NCBI RefSeq assembly: GCF_008040105.1
Contig: NZ_VRMG01000003.1
Location: 124,001 to 188,000 of the forward strand
Direction of reading: 5' to 3'
Source: Lacisediminihabitans profunda
Lineage (GTDB): Bacteria > Actinomycetota > Actinomycetes > Actinomycetales > Microbacteriaceae
DNA: 64,000 nucleotides
The notes beneath the pieces were generated by a model. That model saw only the letters and a program-made list of their open reading frames with translations. It had not been told where the DNA came from and made no database searches. The position numbers and the translations under genes were made by a program. Position 1 is the stretch's first letter. Each line of letters begins with the position of its first letter. Shown one piece after another: positions 43,869-51,869 of this stretch.

Positions 43869-44887
43869 CTGTGCATAGGCGCGCCATCGCGATCGCCCTC
43901 CTGGCCGTCGCGATGGCGGGCTTCGGCGCGCAAACCGCCCTGGCCAGCGACGAACCCCGGGTTCCGGAGGAGGTAGCGTCCTACTTCGCGACCGGTCTCG
44001 TGCCGAGGCTCGCCGACCTGTACGGGGCGAGCACCTATGACGCGACGACGAAGGTCGGAACGGTGCGCCGAGTGCTCGCGTTCACCAAGGCGTTCCGATC
44101 GGGCGCCGCCACGACCCCCACCGAACTCACCAACAACTGGGTCGCGCCGGTCTCCACCAAGGGCGACGTCGTGCTCGGCCTCGCGACGGTGTGGATCAAC
44201 CCCGGCAGCGACCAGCCGGAGCTCGCCGACTTTGCGCCGGGCAGTGCGACCGTGGCCGCTCTCGCCGCCGCTCCTGCGGGCGCCCTGCTCGTGCGGGACG
44301 ACCAGGTGAAGGCCTGGTTCGCCTCGGACGGCACAACGATCACACCCCTTGTGCCGGGCAAGTCGGGCGTCACCTCCGCCCTGCCGAACGCGGAGTTCCG
44401 CAAGAAGCTCCTCGCCGATGCGCCGACCCCGGCTGCGAGCGAACCGAGTCAGGGTCTGCTGGTGGCCGGCATCGTGCTCGGCATCGTGGTGGTGCTGCTC
44501 GCGGGATTCGTGCTGCTGCCCGACCGACGCCGACGTGCCCGCGGTGAGTCCGGGGATGCCGCGGTCGCCGATGGCGCTGACTCTGGTTCTCCTGCCGAAC
44601 CGGCCGCGCCAGCCGTAGTGGTCGAGCCCACGGTGGACGCTGCGGTCGAGGACTCCGATCCCGTCCCGGCCGCGAACCCGATCGCGGCGCCTACGGTTCA
44701 GCCGAAGCGTGCGGCTGCGAAGCCGAGGCCGAGTACAGCGGCGAAGCCGAGTACGGCCGCGATGCCGAGTACAGCGGCGAAGCCGGGTACGGCCGCGAAG
44801 ACCACGTCGCGATCTCGAACGTCGCCATCCGCGCCCGTCGCACCGGCCCCGGTCGCAGCCGGTTCTGGCAGCGACCTCGACGGCTGA
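43865..44887 (+). CDS. Secreted, membrane-anchored protein with low-complexity tail
   Basis: A 340-residue hypothetical protein. A signal sequence (1-27) ends at ALASDEP; the exported part (about 28-190) has no recognised domain; one membrane segment (about 197-218) is followed by RRRRA and a long Ala/Pro/Lys-rich cytoplasmic tail. The tail is encoded partly by four 18-base repeats. GTG 43865 overlaps the SDR stop; GTG 43871 is possible. Confidence 0.75.
   Translation: MTVHRRAIAIALLAVAMAGFGAQTALASDEPRVPEEVASYFATGLVPRLADLYGASTYDATTKVGTVRRVLAFTKAFRSGAATTPTELTNNWVAPVSTKGDVVLGLATVWINPGSDQPELADFAPGSATVAALAAAPAGALLVRDDQVKAWFASDGTTITPLVPGKSGVTSALPNAEFRKKLLADAPTPAASEPSQGLLVAGIVLGIVVVLLAGFVLLPDRRRRARGESGDAAVADGADSGSPAEPAAPAVVVEPTVDAAVEDSDPVPAANPIAAPTVQPKRAAAKPRPSTAAKPSTAAMPSTAAKPGTAAKTTSRSRTSPSAPVAPAPVAAGSGSDLDG
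44728..44799 (+). repeat. Four 18-bp tandem repeats inside the low-complexity tail
   Basis: Four contiguous copies of an 18-base unit (gccgagtacagcggcgaa and variants) fill 72 bases and encode alternating KPSTAA/MPSTAA/KPGTAA segments. Slippage would change the tail length by multiples of six residues without breaking the frame. Confidence 0.8.
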
Positions 44888-44917
44888 CGCGTCGCGATGC
44901 TCCCGCTCGCGGCCGTG

Positions 44918-45185
44918 TTGCACGGCGGCCCCTTCATCCCGTAGTGTTATCCACAGCCAAAGACCGCCGGTTATCGGCGTGCGACGATTCGAGAGAATCG
45001 CAGCCGCCGATCGAATGTTCGCGACAGCGAAGACCAGCGCAGGTGTATTGAGAATTCCTTCCATGGTTTAGCTCCATGTTGGTTTGGCTCCGTGCGCTTG
45101 CGCCGGAGCCTTTTTTGTTGTCGTGGCACGGCCCGGTGGTCCGGAACGCACAACCACGCACCACAAATCCATTACTAGGAGCCAC
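44918..45185 (+). promoter_or_regulatory. rplJ promoter and leader with L10-type hairpin
   Basis: TTGCAC (44918-44923) and TAGTGT (44942-44947) with 18 bases between are the best promoter candidates, giving a leader of about 230 nt. Within it, 44975-45009 folds as cggcg...cgattcgagagaatcg...cgccg, a plausible L10-L12 binding structure, and 45086-45116 is a terminator. The rplJ RBS is at 45178. Autoregulation by L10-L12 is inferred. Confidence 0.55.
45086..45116 (+). terminator. Terminator/attenuator in the rplJ leader
   Basis: The stem ggctccg/cggagcc with the inner tgcgcttgcgc loop is followed by six T residues and then G, about 70 bases before the rplJ start. It is either the terminator of upstream transcription or, more likely by position, an attenuator of rplJL. 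Confidence 0.8.
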
Positions 45186-45701
45186 ATGGCGAACAAGGAA
45201 GCTTCGGTTGCCGAGCTCACGGACAAGTTCCGCGACTCGACCGCCGTACTGCTCACCGAGTACCGCGGGCTCACTGTCGCTCAGCTGAAGACGCTGCGCA
45301 CCACTCTCAGTGAGAACGCCACGTACTCCGTGGTGAAGAACACGTTGACCAAGATCGCCGCGAACGCGGCTGGCATTTCGTCGTTTGATGACGACCTTGT
45401 CGGTCCGTCCGCGATCGCGTTCGTGCACGGTGACCCGGTCACCGTTGCAAAGGGTCTTCGCGACTTCGCCAAGGCAAACCCGCTGCTGGTCATCAAGGGC
45501 GGTTACTTCGACGGTAACCCCCTGACCCCGGCAGAGGTCATCAAGCTCGCGGATCTCGAGACCCGAGAGGTGCTGCTCGGCAAACTTGCCGGCGCCTTCA
45601 AGGCCTCGCTGTTCGGCGCGGCGTACATGTTCAATGCTCCGCTCGCCAAGGCCGTTCGCACGGTCGACGCGCTGCGCGAGAAGCAGGATTCCGCGTCCTA
45701 A
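45186..45701 (+). CDS. rplJ: 50S ribosomal protein L10
   Basis: A 171-residue stalk base protein that anchors L7/L12 dimers through its C-terminal helix. The N-terminal [31 protein letters not shown] and middle [13 protein letters not shown] segments are canonical. AGGAG lies 4 bases before ATG. Confidence 0.97.
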   Translation: MANKEASVAELTDKFRDSTAVLLTEYRGLTVAQLKTLRTTLSENATYSVVKNTLTKIAANAAGISSFDDDLVGPSAIAFVHGDPVTVAKGLRDFAKANPLLVIKGGYFDGNPLTPAEVIKLADLETREVLLGKLAGAFKASLFGAAYMFNAPLAKAVRTVDALREKQDSAS

Positions 45702-45757
45702 CTCCGCAAGGACGTTAGACACCGCGGCATACAACGAGAAAAACAAGGAGAAACATC

Positions 45758-46141
45758 ATGGCAAAGCTTTCAGGCGACGACCTCATCGAAGCATTCAAGG
45801 AGCTCACGCTCATTGAGCTCAGCGAGTTCGTCAAGAAGTTCGAAGAGGTCTTCGAGGTCACCGCTGCCGCCCCCGTTGCAGCCGCTGCTGCCGGCGGACC
45901 GGCCGCTCCGGTCGAAGAGGTCGAAGAGAAGGACTCCTTCGACGTCGTTCTCGAGTCCATCGGCGACAAGAAGATCCAGGTCATCAAGGAGGTCCGTGCC
46001 CTCACGAGCCTCGGCCTCGGCGAGGCCAAGGCCGTCGTGGACAACGCCCCCGGCGTCGTGCTCGAGGGTGTCAACAAGGAGACCGCCGAGAAGGCGAAGG
46101 CTCAGCTCGAAGAAGCTGGCGCCACCGTCACCCTCAAGTAG
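45758..46141 (+). CDS. rplL: 50S ribosomal protein L7/L12
   Basis: A 127-residue stalk protein. The N-terminal dimerisation helix ([29 protein letters not shown]), the Ala/Pro hinge and the C-terminal factor-binding domain ([25 protein letters not shown]) are complete. AAGGAG lies 7 bases before ATG. Confidence 0.98.
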   Translation: MAKLSGDDLIEAFKELTLIELSEFVKKFEEVFEVTAAAPVAAAAAGGPAAPVEEVEEKDSFDVVLESIGDKKIQVIKEVRALTSLGLGEAKAVVDNAPGVVLEGVNKETAEKAKAQLEEAGATVTLK

Positions 46142-46688
46142 TCGATGCCCTTCGGGGCTCAGCTTGCGGTAACTTTCGATGCAGTGAAGGCGGACCTCCG
46201 CGAGGGGTGTCCGCAGTCCGAGGGCGTCGTCCCACACGGGGCGGCGCCCTTCGGCGTTGCGGGATGCGGGTGGCGCGGGACACGCCGTAACCACTCGGCA
46301 TGTCCCGCGCCTGTGCCGTCTACGCCGCATCGTCCGGGATCAGGGACGGACGTTGCAGCGCCCTCGAGGAGCCGACCGACGACGATGTCGGCCCATGGAA
46401 CGCCGAGCAAACCGTTTCACCGATTGCTCACGCCTGAGGCTACTTGCGATTGGCATTCGTTGTCCACCATAATGAGGACGCGTCGCCGCCGGATTTCTTG
46501 AGGTGGACGGCGTGAATTCTGCGAGTTGTACCCCGATCTATGTGTGGACTAGACAGTCTTACCCTCTGGCTAGCCCGGTTCAGCGCGTTGATGGGGGCAC
46601 GGCCCGCCTGCACGACGCGGCAGCGCCGGGGCCACGGGTCCCGGCGCTGCCGCGGCGAGCGGGACAGCGGCAATCAGGACTGCGGCGA
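46142..46688. other. 547-base gap without a recognisable gene after rplL
   Basis: I see no coding region with a plausible start and codon use on either strand. It holds two strong inverted repeats: 46272-46311 (about 16 paired bases, loop taaccact) and 46616-46654 (15 perfect pairs). The second is placed as the 3' end of the minus-strand lacI gene. Neither has a T-tract, so they may stop transcription weakly or protect mRNA ends. Confidence 0.6.
46616..46654 (-). terminator. 15-bp hairpin after the lacI gene
   Basis: The arms cgcggcagcgccggg (46616-46630) and cccggcgctgccgcg (46640-46654) are perfectly complementary around a 9-base loop. It begins 35 bases past the stop of the minus-strand lacI gene. 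No T-tract follows. Confidence 0.6.
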
Positions 46689-47714
46689 TCAGCGGACGGC
46701 GACTCCGGCGGGCGCCGTCGTGCTGCGCCTCACCTTCAGGTGCACCGGCATCGTCACCCTCTCGTCCTCGAGGGGCCCCCGATCGCTCGTGAGCCGCTCC
46801 ATGATCATTTCGACCGCCTTGGCGCCCTGGTCGACCGGGTACTGCTCGAGCGTGGTCAACCCGAACATCTCCGCCAGATTGTGGCCGTCGATCCCGACGA
46901 TGGAGACCTGTTCCGGCACGGTGATGCCGAGCTGTCGGGCCGCCACGATCGCGCCGATCGCGATCTCATCGCAGCCGGCCACGATTGCCGTCGGTCGCGA
47001 GCCGGGGTCGCCGAGCACCGCGAGCGCCCCGGCATATCCGCCGGGAATCGTGTAGGGCACAGCGCGGAAGTCGTCCGGATGCTCGATCCCGGCGGCGTCG
47101 AGAGCCTCCCGCATGCCGGTGAGACGCTGGGTGTGCACCCGGAAGTCCATCTGCTCGTTGAGGTCTCCGCCCAGGTGCATGATGCGGGTGTGGCCGAGGC
47201 TCAAGAGATGTTCGGTCATGAACCGGGACGCGCGCACGTCGTCGATGCTGAGGGACGAGATGCCGTCGATGTCGCCTCCGATGCTCACGATCGGCTTGCC
47301 GAGGGACTTGAGCAGCGCGACCTCGTGTGCGGTGAGGGCCACGTCTACGGCGATGACCGCGTCCACGCGCTTGCGCACCAGGAAGTAGTCGAAGATGCGT
47401 TCGCGCAGGGCCGCATTCGGGCTGAGCCGGTAGAGGGTGAGGTCGTAGCCCGCGCCGATGAGGGCGCTCTCGATCCCCTCGAGCACCTCGGCGAAGAACC
47501 AGCGGTTGACGAAGGGGATGACCACTCCCACGTTGCGGGTTCGGCCGGTGACGAGGCTCGCTGCATTCGAGGAGACCACGTAGCCGATCGCGGCGGCGGC
47601 CCGCTCGACCTTCGTCTTCGTCTGTTCAGAGACGTAGCCTCGGCCGCTGAGCGCGCGGGATGCGGTGGATTTCGACACTCCGGCAAGGCGTGCGACATCG
47701 GCGATTGCACTCAC
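46689..47714 (-). CDS. LacI-family transcriptional regulator
   Basis: A 341-residue repressor with an N-terminal helix-turn-helix and hinge (AIADVARLAGVSKSTASRALSG) and a periplasmic-binding-type effector domain ending LKVRRSTTAP. GTG 47714 is chosen with AAGGAG 10 bases upstream; GTG 47720 is possible. It is divergent from the sugar transporter operon and likely represses it through the TGGAACCGGTTCC sites between them. Confidence 0.93.
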   Translation of the reverse strand: MSAIADVARLAGVSKSTASRALSGRGYVSEQTKTKVERAAAAIGYVVSSNAASLVTGRTRNVGVVIPFVNRWFFAEVLEGIESALIGAGYDLTLYRLSPNAALRERIFDYFLVRKRVDAVIAVDVALTAHEVALLKSLGKPIVSIGGDIDGISSLSIDDVRASRFMTEHLLSLGHTRIMHLGGDLNEQMDFRVHTQRLTGMREALDAAGIEHPDDFRAVPYTIPGGYAGALAVLGDPGSRPTAIVAGCDEIAIGAIVAARQLGITVPEQVSIVGIDGHNLAEMFGLTTLEQYPVDQGAKAVEMIMERLTSDRGPLEDERVTMPVHLKVRRSTTAPAGVAVR

Positions 47715-47776
47715 AAGCACCCATCTCCTTCGGCAGCGGCTCGGCGGAGCACAGCCTAGCCATCTTTTCCATCGAA

Positions 47777-47790
47777 TGGAACCGGTTCCA
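47777..47790. promoter_or_regulatory. LacI operator A (agl-type)
   Basis: tggaaccggttcca is a perfect 14-base palindrome between the divergent lacI and transporter genes. It is repeated at 47925-47938. Confidence 0.8.
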
Positions 47791-47881
47791 CATGGTCGCG
47801 CTCCCACGGTGGGAAGGCGGGGAACATCGACCGGGCCGATGAGACACGCGCGTGACGATAACGTTAGATAACAGGCCGCGC

Positions 47882-47893
47882 CAAGCGCTTGCA
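47882..47893. promoter_or_regulatory. Second-type LacI operator in the sugar transporter promoter region
   Basis: caagcgcttgca contains the perfect palindrome CAAGCGCTTG and shares the AGCGCTTGCA core with the mal operators at 1016-1252, not with operators A and B here. It suggests that the mal regulator also acts on this operon. Confidence 0.5.
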
Positions 47894-47916
47894 GAAACCC
47901 CTCGCGGTGTCGTAGC

Positions 47917-47944
47917 TTGTCGAGTGGAACCGGTTCCCTATTGT
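47917..47944 (+). promoter_or_regulatory. Promoter of the sugar transporter operon with operator B in the spacer
   Basis: TTGTCG (47917-47922) and TATTGT (47939-47944) with 16 bases between. The palindrome tggaaccggttccc (47925-47938) fills the spacer almost exactly, so a bound LacI protein would block polymerase. Confidence 0.6.
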
Positions 47945-48049
47945 CCGCCTGCGCGTGTAACCGGTGCACGCGAACCGGCAACACAGCACTGTCCAGTCCG
48001 CGTTCAGCCATGAACACCTTGCGGAAGAACCTCAATGAGGAGGAGTTAC

Positions 48050-49393
48050 ATGAGTTCCACCGTGCACCGCCGCATCACAGCCCCACTCGTTTTTCTTACC
48101 ATCGCGGGCCTTGCTCTCGCGGGCTGCTCGTCAGGGGGCGGCTCCACCTCGTCGAACAAGGGTCCGGGCGACGCCGGCAAGGCCGACGGAGTCGTGACCA
48201 TCTACGGCACGATCGTCGACACCGAGGCGGAGCTCCTGCAGAAATCCTGGGCTGACTGGGAGAAGAAGAACAAGATCACGATCAAGTACGAAGGCTCCAA
48301 GGAGTTCGAGACCCAGATCAGCGTTCGCGCCCAGGGCGGCAACGCACCCGACATCGCGATCTTCCCGCAGCCCGGCCTTCTGAAGGACCTGGCGTCGCGC
48401 GACTTCATTCAGCCCGAGCCGGCCGCGGCCGCGGCCAACGTGAAGAAGAACTGGTCCAAGGACTGGGCCGGTTATGCCTCGTCAGGCGGCACTCTCTACG
48501 CCTCGCCGCTCATGGCGAGCGTCAAGGGCTTCATCTGGTACTCGCCGGCGAAGTTCAAGGAGTGGGGTGTCGAGGTGCCGAAGACCTGGGATGAGCTCCT
48601 CACCCTGACCAAGACCATCCAGGAGAAGACCGGCAAGGCCCCGTGGTGTGCCGGATTCGGCTCGGATGCGGCGACAGGCTGGCCGGGAACCGACTGGGTC
48701 GAAGACCTCGTGCTTCGCCAGGCCGGAGCGGAGACCTACGACAAGTGGGTCAGCCACAAGATCCCGTTCACCGACCCGGCCATCAAGAAGGCGTTCGATA
48801 GCGTCGGCGACATCCTCAAGAACCCGGCCTACGTGAACGCCGGCCTCGGAGATGTGAAGTCGATCAACTCCACGCCGTTCGGTGACGTCGCCCGGGTGGT
48901 CGGAAACGGCTCCTGCGCGTTGACTCACCAGGCGTCCTTCTTCGATGGATTCATCCAGGACCCGAAGAACGGCAACGCGACGGTCGGACCGGACAAGCAG
49001 GTCTGGGCCTTCATCACCCCGCCGATCGACTCCAGTGCCGGCCCGGCCGTCACCGGTGGTGGCGAGATGGTTGCCGCGTTCTCGAACGACAAGGACACCC
49101 AGAAGGTTCAGGAGTACCTGTCGAGCGGCGACTGGGCGAACAGCCGCGTCAAGCTCGGTGGTGTGATCAGCGCCAACAAGGGTCTCGACCCGAAGAACGC
49201 GTCAAGCCCGATCCTGCAGCAGGCCATCAAGACGCTCCAGGACCCGAAGACGACGTTCCGCTTCGACGCGTCTGACCTGATGCCCGGCGTCGTCGGTGCG
49301 GGTTCGTTCTGGACCGGCATGGTCGACTGGATCAACGGCAAGTCGACGGATGAGGTCTTGAAGACCATCGACGCATCCTGGCCGGCCAACTAG
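48050..49393 (+). CDS. Sugar ABC transporter substrate-binding lipoprotein (CUT1)
   Basis: A 447-residue lipoprotein with lipobox LAGC (Cys26) and a CUT1 binding-protein fold: DGVVTIYGTIVDTEAELLQK at the start, GFIWYSPAKFKEWGVEVPKT in the middle and WTGMVDWINGKSTDEVLK at the end. It resembles alpha-glucoside binding proteins (AglE type). GGAGGAG lies 5 bases before ATG 48050. It heads a transporter operon with no ATPase gene. Confidence 0.9.
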   Translation: MSSTVHRRITAPLVFLTIAGLALAGCSSGGGSTSSNKGPGDAGKADGVVTIYGTIVDTEAELLQKSWADWEKKNKITIKYEGSKEFETQISVRAQGGNAPDIAIFPQPGLLKDLASRDFIQPEPAAAAANVKKNWSKDWAGYASSGGTLYASPLMASVKGFIWYSPAKFKEWGVEVPKTWDELLTLTKTIQEKTGKAPWCAGFGSDAATGWPGTDWVEDLVLRQAGAETYDKWVSHKIPFTDPAIKKAFDSVGDILKNPAYVNAGLGDVKSINSTPFGDVARVVGNGSCALTHQASFFDGFIQDPKNGNATVGPDKQVWAFITPPIDSSAGPAVTGGGEMVAAFSNDKDTQKVQEYLSSGDWANSRVKLGGVISANKGLDPKNASSPILQQAIKTLQDPKTTFRFDASDLMPGVVGAGSFWTGMVDWINGKSTDEVLKTIDASWPAN

Positions 49394-49428
49394 CGACTCC
49401 GGTCGTCTAAGTAACACCCAACGCGAGG

Positions 49429-49463
49429 GGCCGGCAGAGAGAAAATTCTTTGCCGGCCTTTCC
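49429..49463 (+). terminator. Weak hairpin between binding-protein and permease genes
   Basis: The arms ggccggca and tgccggcc close over a 14-base loop and are followed by ttt. As at 2623-2660, a hairpin lies between a sugar-binding protein gene and the first permease gene and may limit read-through so that the binding protein is made in excess. Confidence 0.65.
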
Positions 49464-49545
49464 GTACCCCATTGCTACGGTGTCTAATGCAGATGCATCC
49501 GAATCCGCAGGCTCCTGAGTCCACTGCCGTACTCGAAAGGGCACA

Positions 49546-50679
49546 ATGTCAGATTTCTTCCACTGGATAGCGACGCTCCCCGCGCTGGTCCAGATCCCCC
49601 TCGTCGTCGGAGCGTTCGTCGCCGCCGTGGCGGTCATCCTGTTCTTCGTTGAGATCGCACCGCGGTCGGGACGCAAGTACACGATCATCCGCCTCGCCGT
49701 GTGCGTGCTCGCACCACTGGTCATCTTCCTGTTCCTGGGGTCGGTCCTCTGGGCGGCTGCCGTCGCAGCGGTTCTCGGCGGCATCTTCTTCATCCTCGAT
49801 TACCGGGCCAAGCAGGGCGCCGGCTACCTCTTCCAGCTGGTCGGCTTTCTCGCGCCGGCACTGGTCCTGCTGCTGATCGGCCTCGTCTACCCGACGATTT
49901 CGACGACGATCGCGGCCTTCCAGAACAGCCGCGGCAACCGGTTCGTGGGCCTCGATAACTTCCAGTGGATCTTCACCCAGCCCACGGGCATCCGGGTGGT
50001 GCTGAACACCATCATCTGGGTGCTCATCGTGCCGGCGTTCTCGACCGCGATCGGGCTCGCCTACGCCGTCTTCATCGACAAGTCGCGGGGCGAGAAGTTC
50101 TTCAAGATCCTGGTCTTCATGCCGATGGCGATCTCGTTCGTCGGTGCCTCGATCATCTGGAGGTTCGTCTACGCTGCGCGACCGGCGGGCCAGAACCAGA
50201 TTGGTCTTCTCAATCAGCTGGTGGTGCTCTTCGGCGGCCAGCCGACCGACTTCGTCTCGATCTCCCCGTGGAACACGTTCTTCCTCATCATCGTGCTCGT
50301 CTGGATCCAGACCGGATTCGCGATGGTCGTGCTCTCGGCGGCCATCAAGGGTGTGCCGACGGAGCAGTTGGAGGCCGCGGAACTGGACGGCACGAATGCG
50401 TGGGAGCGCTTCATCAACGTGACCGTGCCGGGCATCCGCTCGTCACTCATCGTGGTGCTCACCACGATCTCGATCGCGTCGCTCAAGGTCTTCGACATCG
50501 TGCGCACGATGACGGCCGGTGCCAACGAAACGAGCGTCATCGCCAACGAGATGTACACGCAGTGGAAGGGCTTCGAGAACGGCCGTTCGGCGGCGTTCGC
50601 GGTCGTGCTCTTCGTACTGGTCTTACCCATCGTCATCTACAACGCACGGCAGATCCAGAAGCAGAGGGAGATCCGATGA
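49546..50679 (+). CDS. CUT1 sugar ABC transporter permease (MalF/AglF type)
   Basis: A 377-residue permease with about eight membrane segments. The N-terminal part has two or three extra segments; the permease domain carries the EAA loop EQLEAAELDGTNAWERFINV. The CUT1 ATPase partner is not encoded here. AAAGG lies 5 bases before ATG. It overlaps the next permease gene (ATGA). Confidence 0.92.
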   Translation: MSDFFHWIATLPALVQIPLVVGAFVAAVAVILFFVEIAPRSGRKYTIIRLAVCVLAPLVIFLFLGSVLWAAAVAAVLGGIFFILDYRAKQGAGYLFQLVGFLAPALVLLLIGLVYPTISTTIAAFQNSRGNRFVGLDNFQWIFTQPTGIRVVLNTIIWVLIVPAFSTAIGLAYAVFIDKSRGEKFFKILVFMPMAISFVGASIIWRFVYAARPAGQNQIGLLNQLVVLFGGQPTDFVSISPWNTFFLIIVLVWIQTGFAMVVLSAAIKGVPTEQLEAAELDGTNAWERFINVTVPGIRSSLIVVLTTISIASLKVFDIVRTMTAGANETSVIANEMYTQWKGFENGRSAAFAVVLFVLVLPIVIYNARQIQKQREIR

Positions 50680-51653
50680 GCGCCGTCACACCCATCGATG
50701 TACCGATCGACAACGCGACGAAGCGCCAGCTCAAGGCCGGTGAACGGGCTTCCGAGCGAACCCTCACGAAGCGCACGAAGAAGCGCCTGACCAGTCGCGG
50801 GGCGACCATTGCGTCGCTCATCATCGCCCTGGTCTGGACGGTGCCGACCTTCGGGCTGTTCATCTCCTCGATCCGTCCGGCCGCCCTGATCAACACCACG
50901 GGCTGGTGGACGATCTTCCAGAACCCCGGGCTGACCTTCGACAATTACTCGCAGGTTCTCAAGGCCGGGAACAGCCAGCTGAATCTCGGGCAGGCGTTCA
51001 TCAACTCGATCGCCATCACGTTGCCCGCGACGCTCATCCCCCTGACTCTCGCGAGCCTCGCGGCCTACGGGTTTGCGTGGATGAACTTCAAGGGTAAGAA
51101 CTGGATGTTCATCGGGGTGTTCGCACTGCAGATCGTGCCGCTGCAGATGGCTCTCGTCCCCCTGCTGAGTCTCTTCTCCCGAGGGCTCACGATCGGCGGA
51201 GTGCAGCTGTTCGCCGGGCTGAATGCGAGTGGTTCGTACACTCAGGTCTGGATCGCCCACACGATCTTCGGACTCCCGCTCGTGATCTTCTTGCTCCACA
51301 ACTTCATCTCCGAGCTTCCCGCCGAGCTGATCGAGGCGGCGCGGGTGGATGGGGCCGGACACGGGCAGATCTTCTTCAGGATCGTGCTCCCCCTCACCAT
51401 GCCGGCCATCGCGTCGATCGCGATCTTCCAGTTCCTCTGGGTGTGGAACGACCTGCTGGTCGCGCTGGTGTTCGCCGATGGTGAGGTGGCGCCGATGACG
51501 AAGCTGCTCGCCGAAATCACCGGTGGCCGTGGCCAGGACTGGCAGCTGCTCACCTCGGGCGCGTTCATCTCGATCCTCGTTCCGCTCATCGTGTTCTTCG
51601 CACTGCAGCGCTTCTTCGTCCGCGGCCTGCTGGCGGGCAGCACGAAGGGCTGA
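50676..51653 (+). CDS. CUT1 sugar ABC transporter permease (MalG/AglG type)
   Basis: A 325-residue permease. A basic cytoplasmic N-terminus (to about 45) precedes six membrane segments, with the EAA loop ELIEAARVDGAGHGQIFF. The ending FVRGLLAGSTKG is typical. Start overlaps the previous stop by 4 bases. A strong hairpin follows at 51699. Confidence 0.92.
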   Translation: MSAVTPIDVPIDNATKRQLKAGERASERTLTKRTKKRLTSRGATIASLIIALVWTVPTFGLFISSIRPAALINTTGWWTIFQNPGLTFDNYSQVLKAGNSQLNLGQAFINSIAITLPATLIPLTLASLAAYGFAWMNFKGKNWMFIGVFALQIVPLQMALVPLLSLFSRGLTIGGVQLFAGLNASGSYTQVWIAHTIFGLPLVIFLLHNFISELPAELIEAARVDGAGHGQIFFRIVLPLTMPAIASIAIFQFLWVWNDLLVALVFADGEVAPMTKLLAEITGGRGQDWQLLTSGAFISILVPLIVFFALQRFFVRGLLAGSTKG

Positions 51654-51698
51654 TCCGCGCGCGCCCGGGTCTCGGTCCCGGTGGCGGGGGATACGCGT

Positions 51699-51728
51699 TC
51701 ACGGCGGGAGTCACAACTCCCGCCGTGA
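51699..51728 (+). terminator. Terminator after the sugar transporter operon
   Basis: The arms tcacggcgggagt (51699-51711) and actcccgccgtga (51716-51728) pair perfectly over 13 bases around a 4-base loop and are followed by gacgttt. Confidence 0.8.
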
Positions 51729-51869
51729 GACGTTTAACCCGCCGCCCGGCGTCGTTTCTCCCGCCGCCGAGGAGGTCCCCCGCGGACGCGGGGCATCCGG
51801 AGCAGCCGGCGGATTCCGCCCGCCGCGAATCGCGGCCGGCCCGTCGTCTCCCCTGCGTACAGTGAAGGG

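Noticed and set aside
46440-46673. Reading frame of 77 residues on the minus strand after rplL
   Set aside because: Composition is basic and low-complexity, with no RBS, and no family is recognised.
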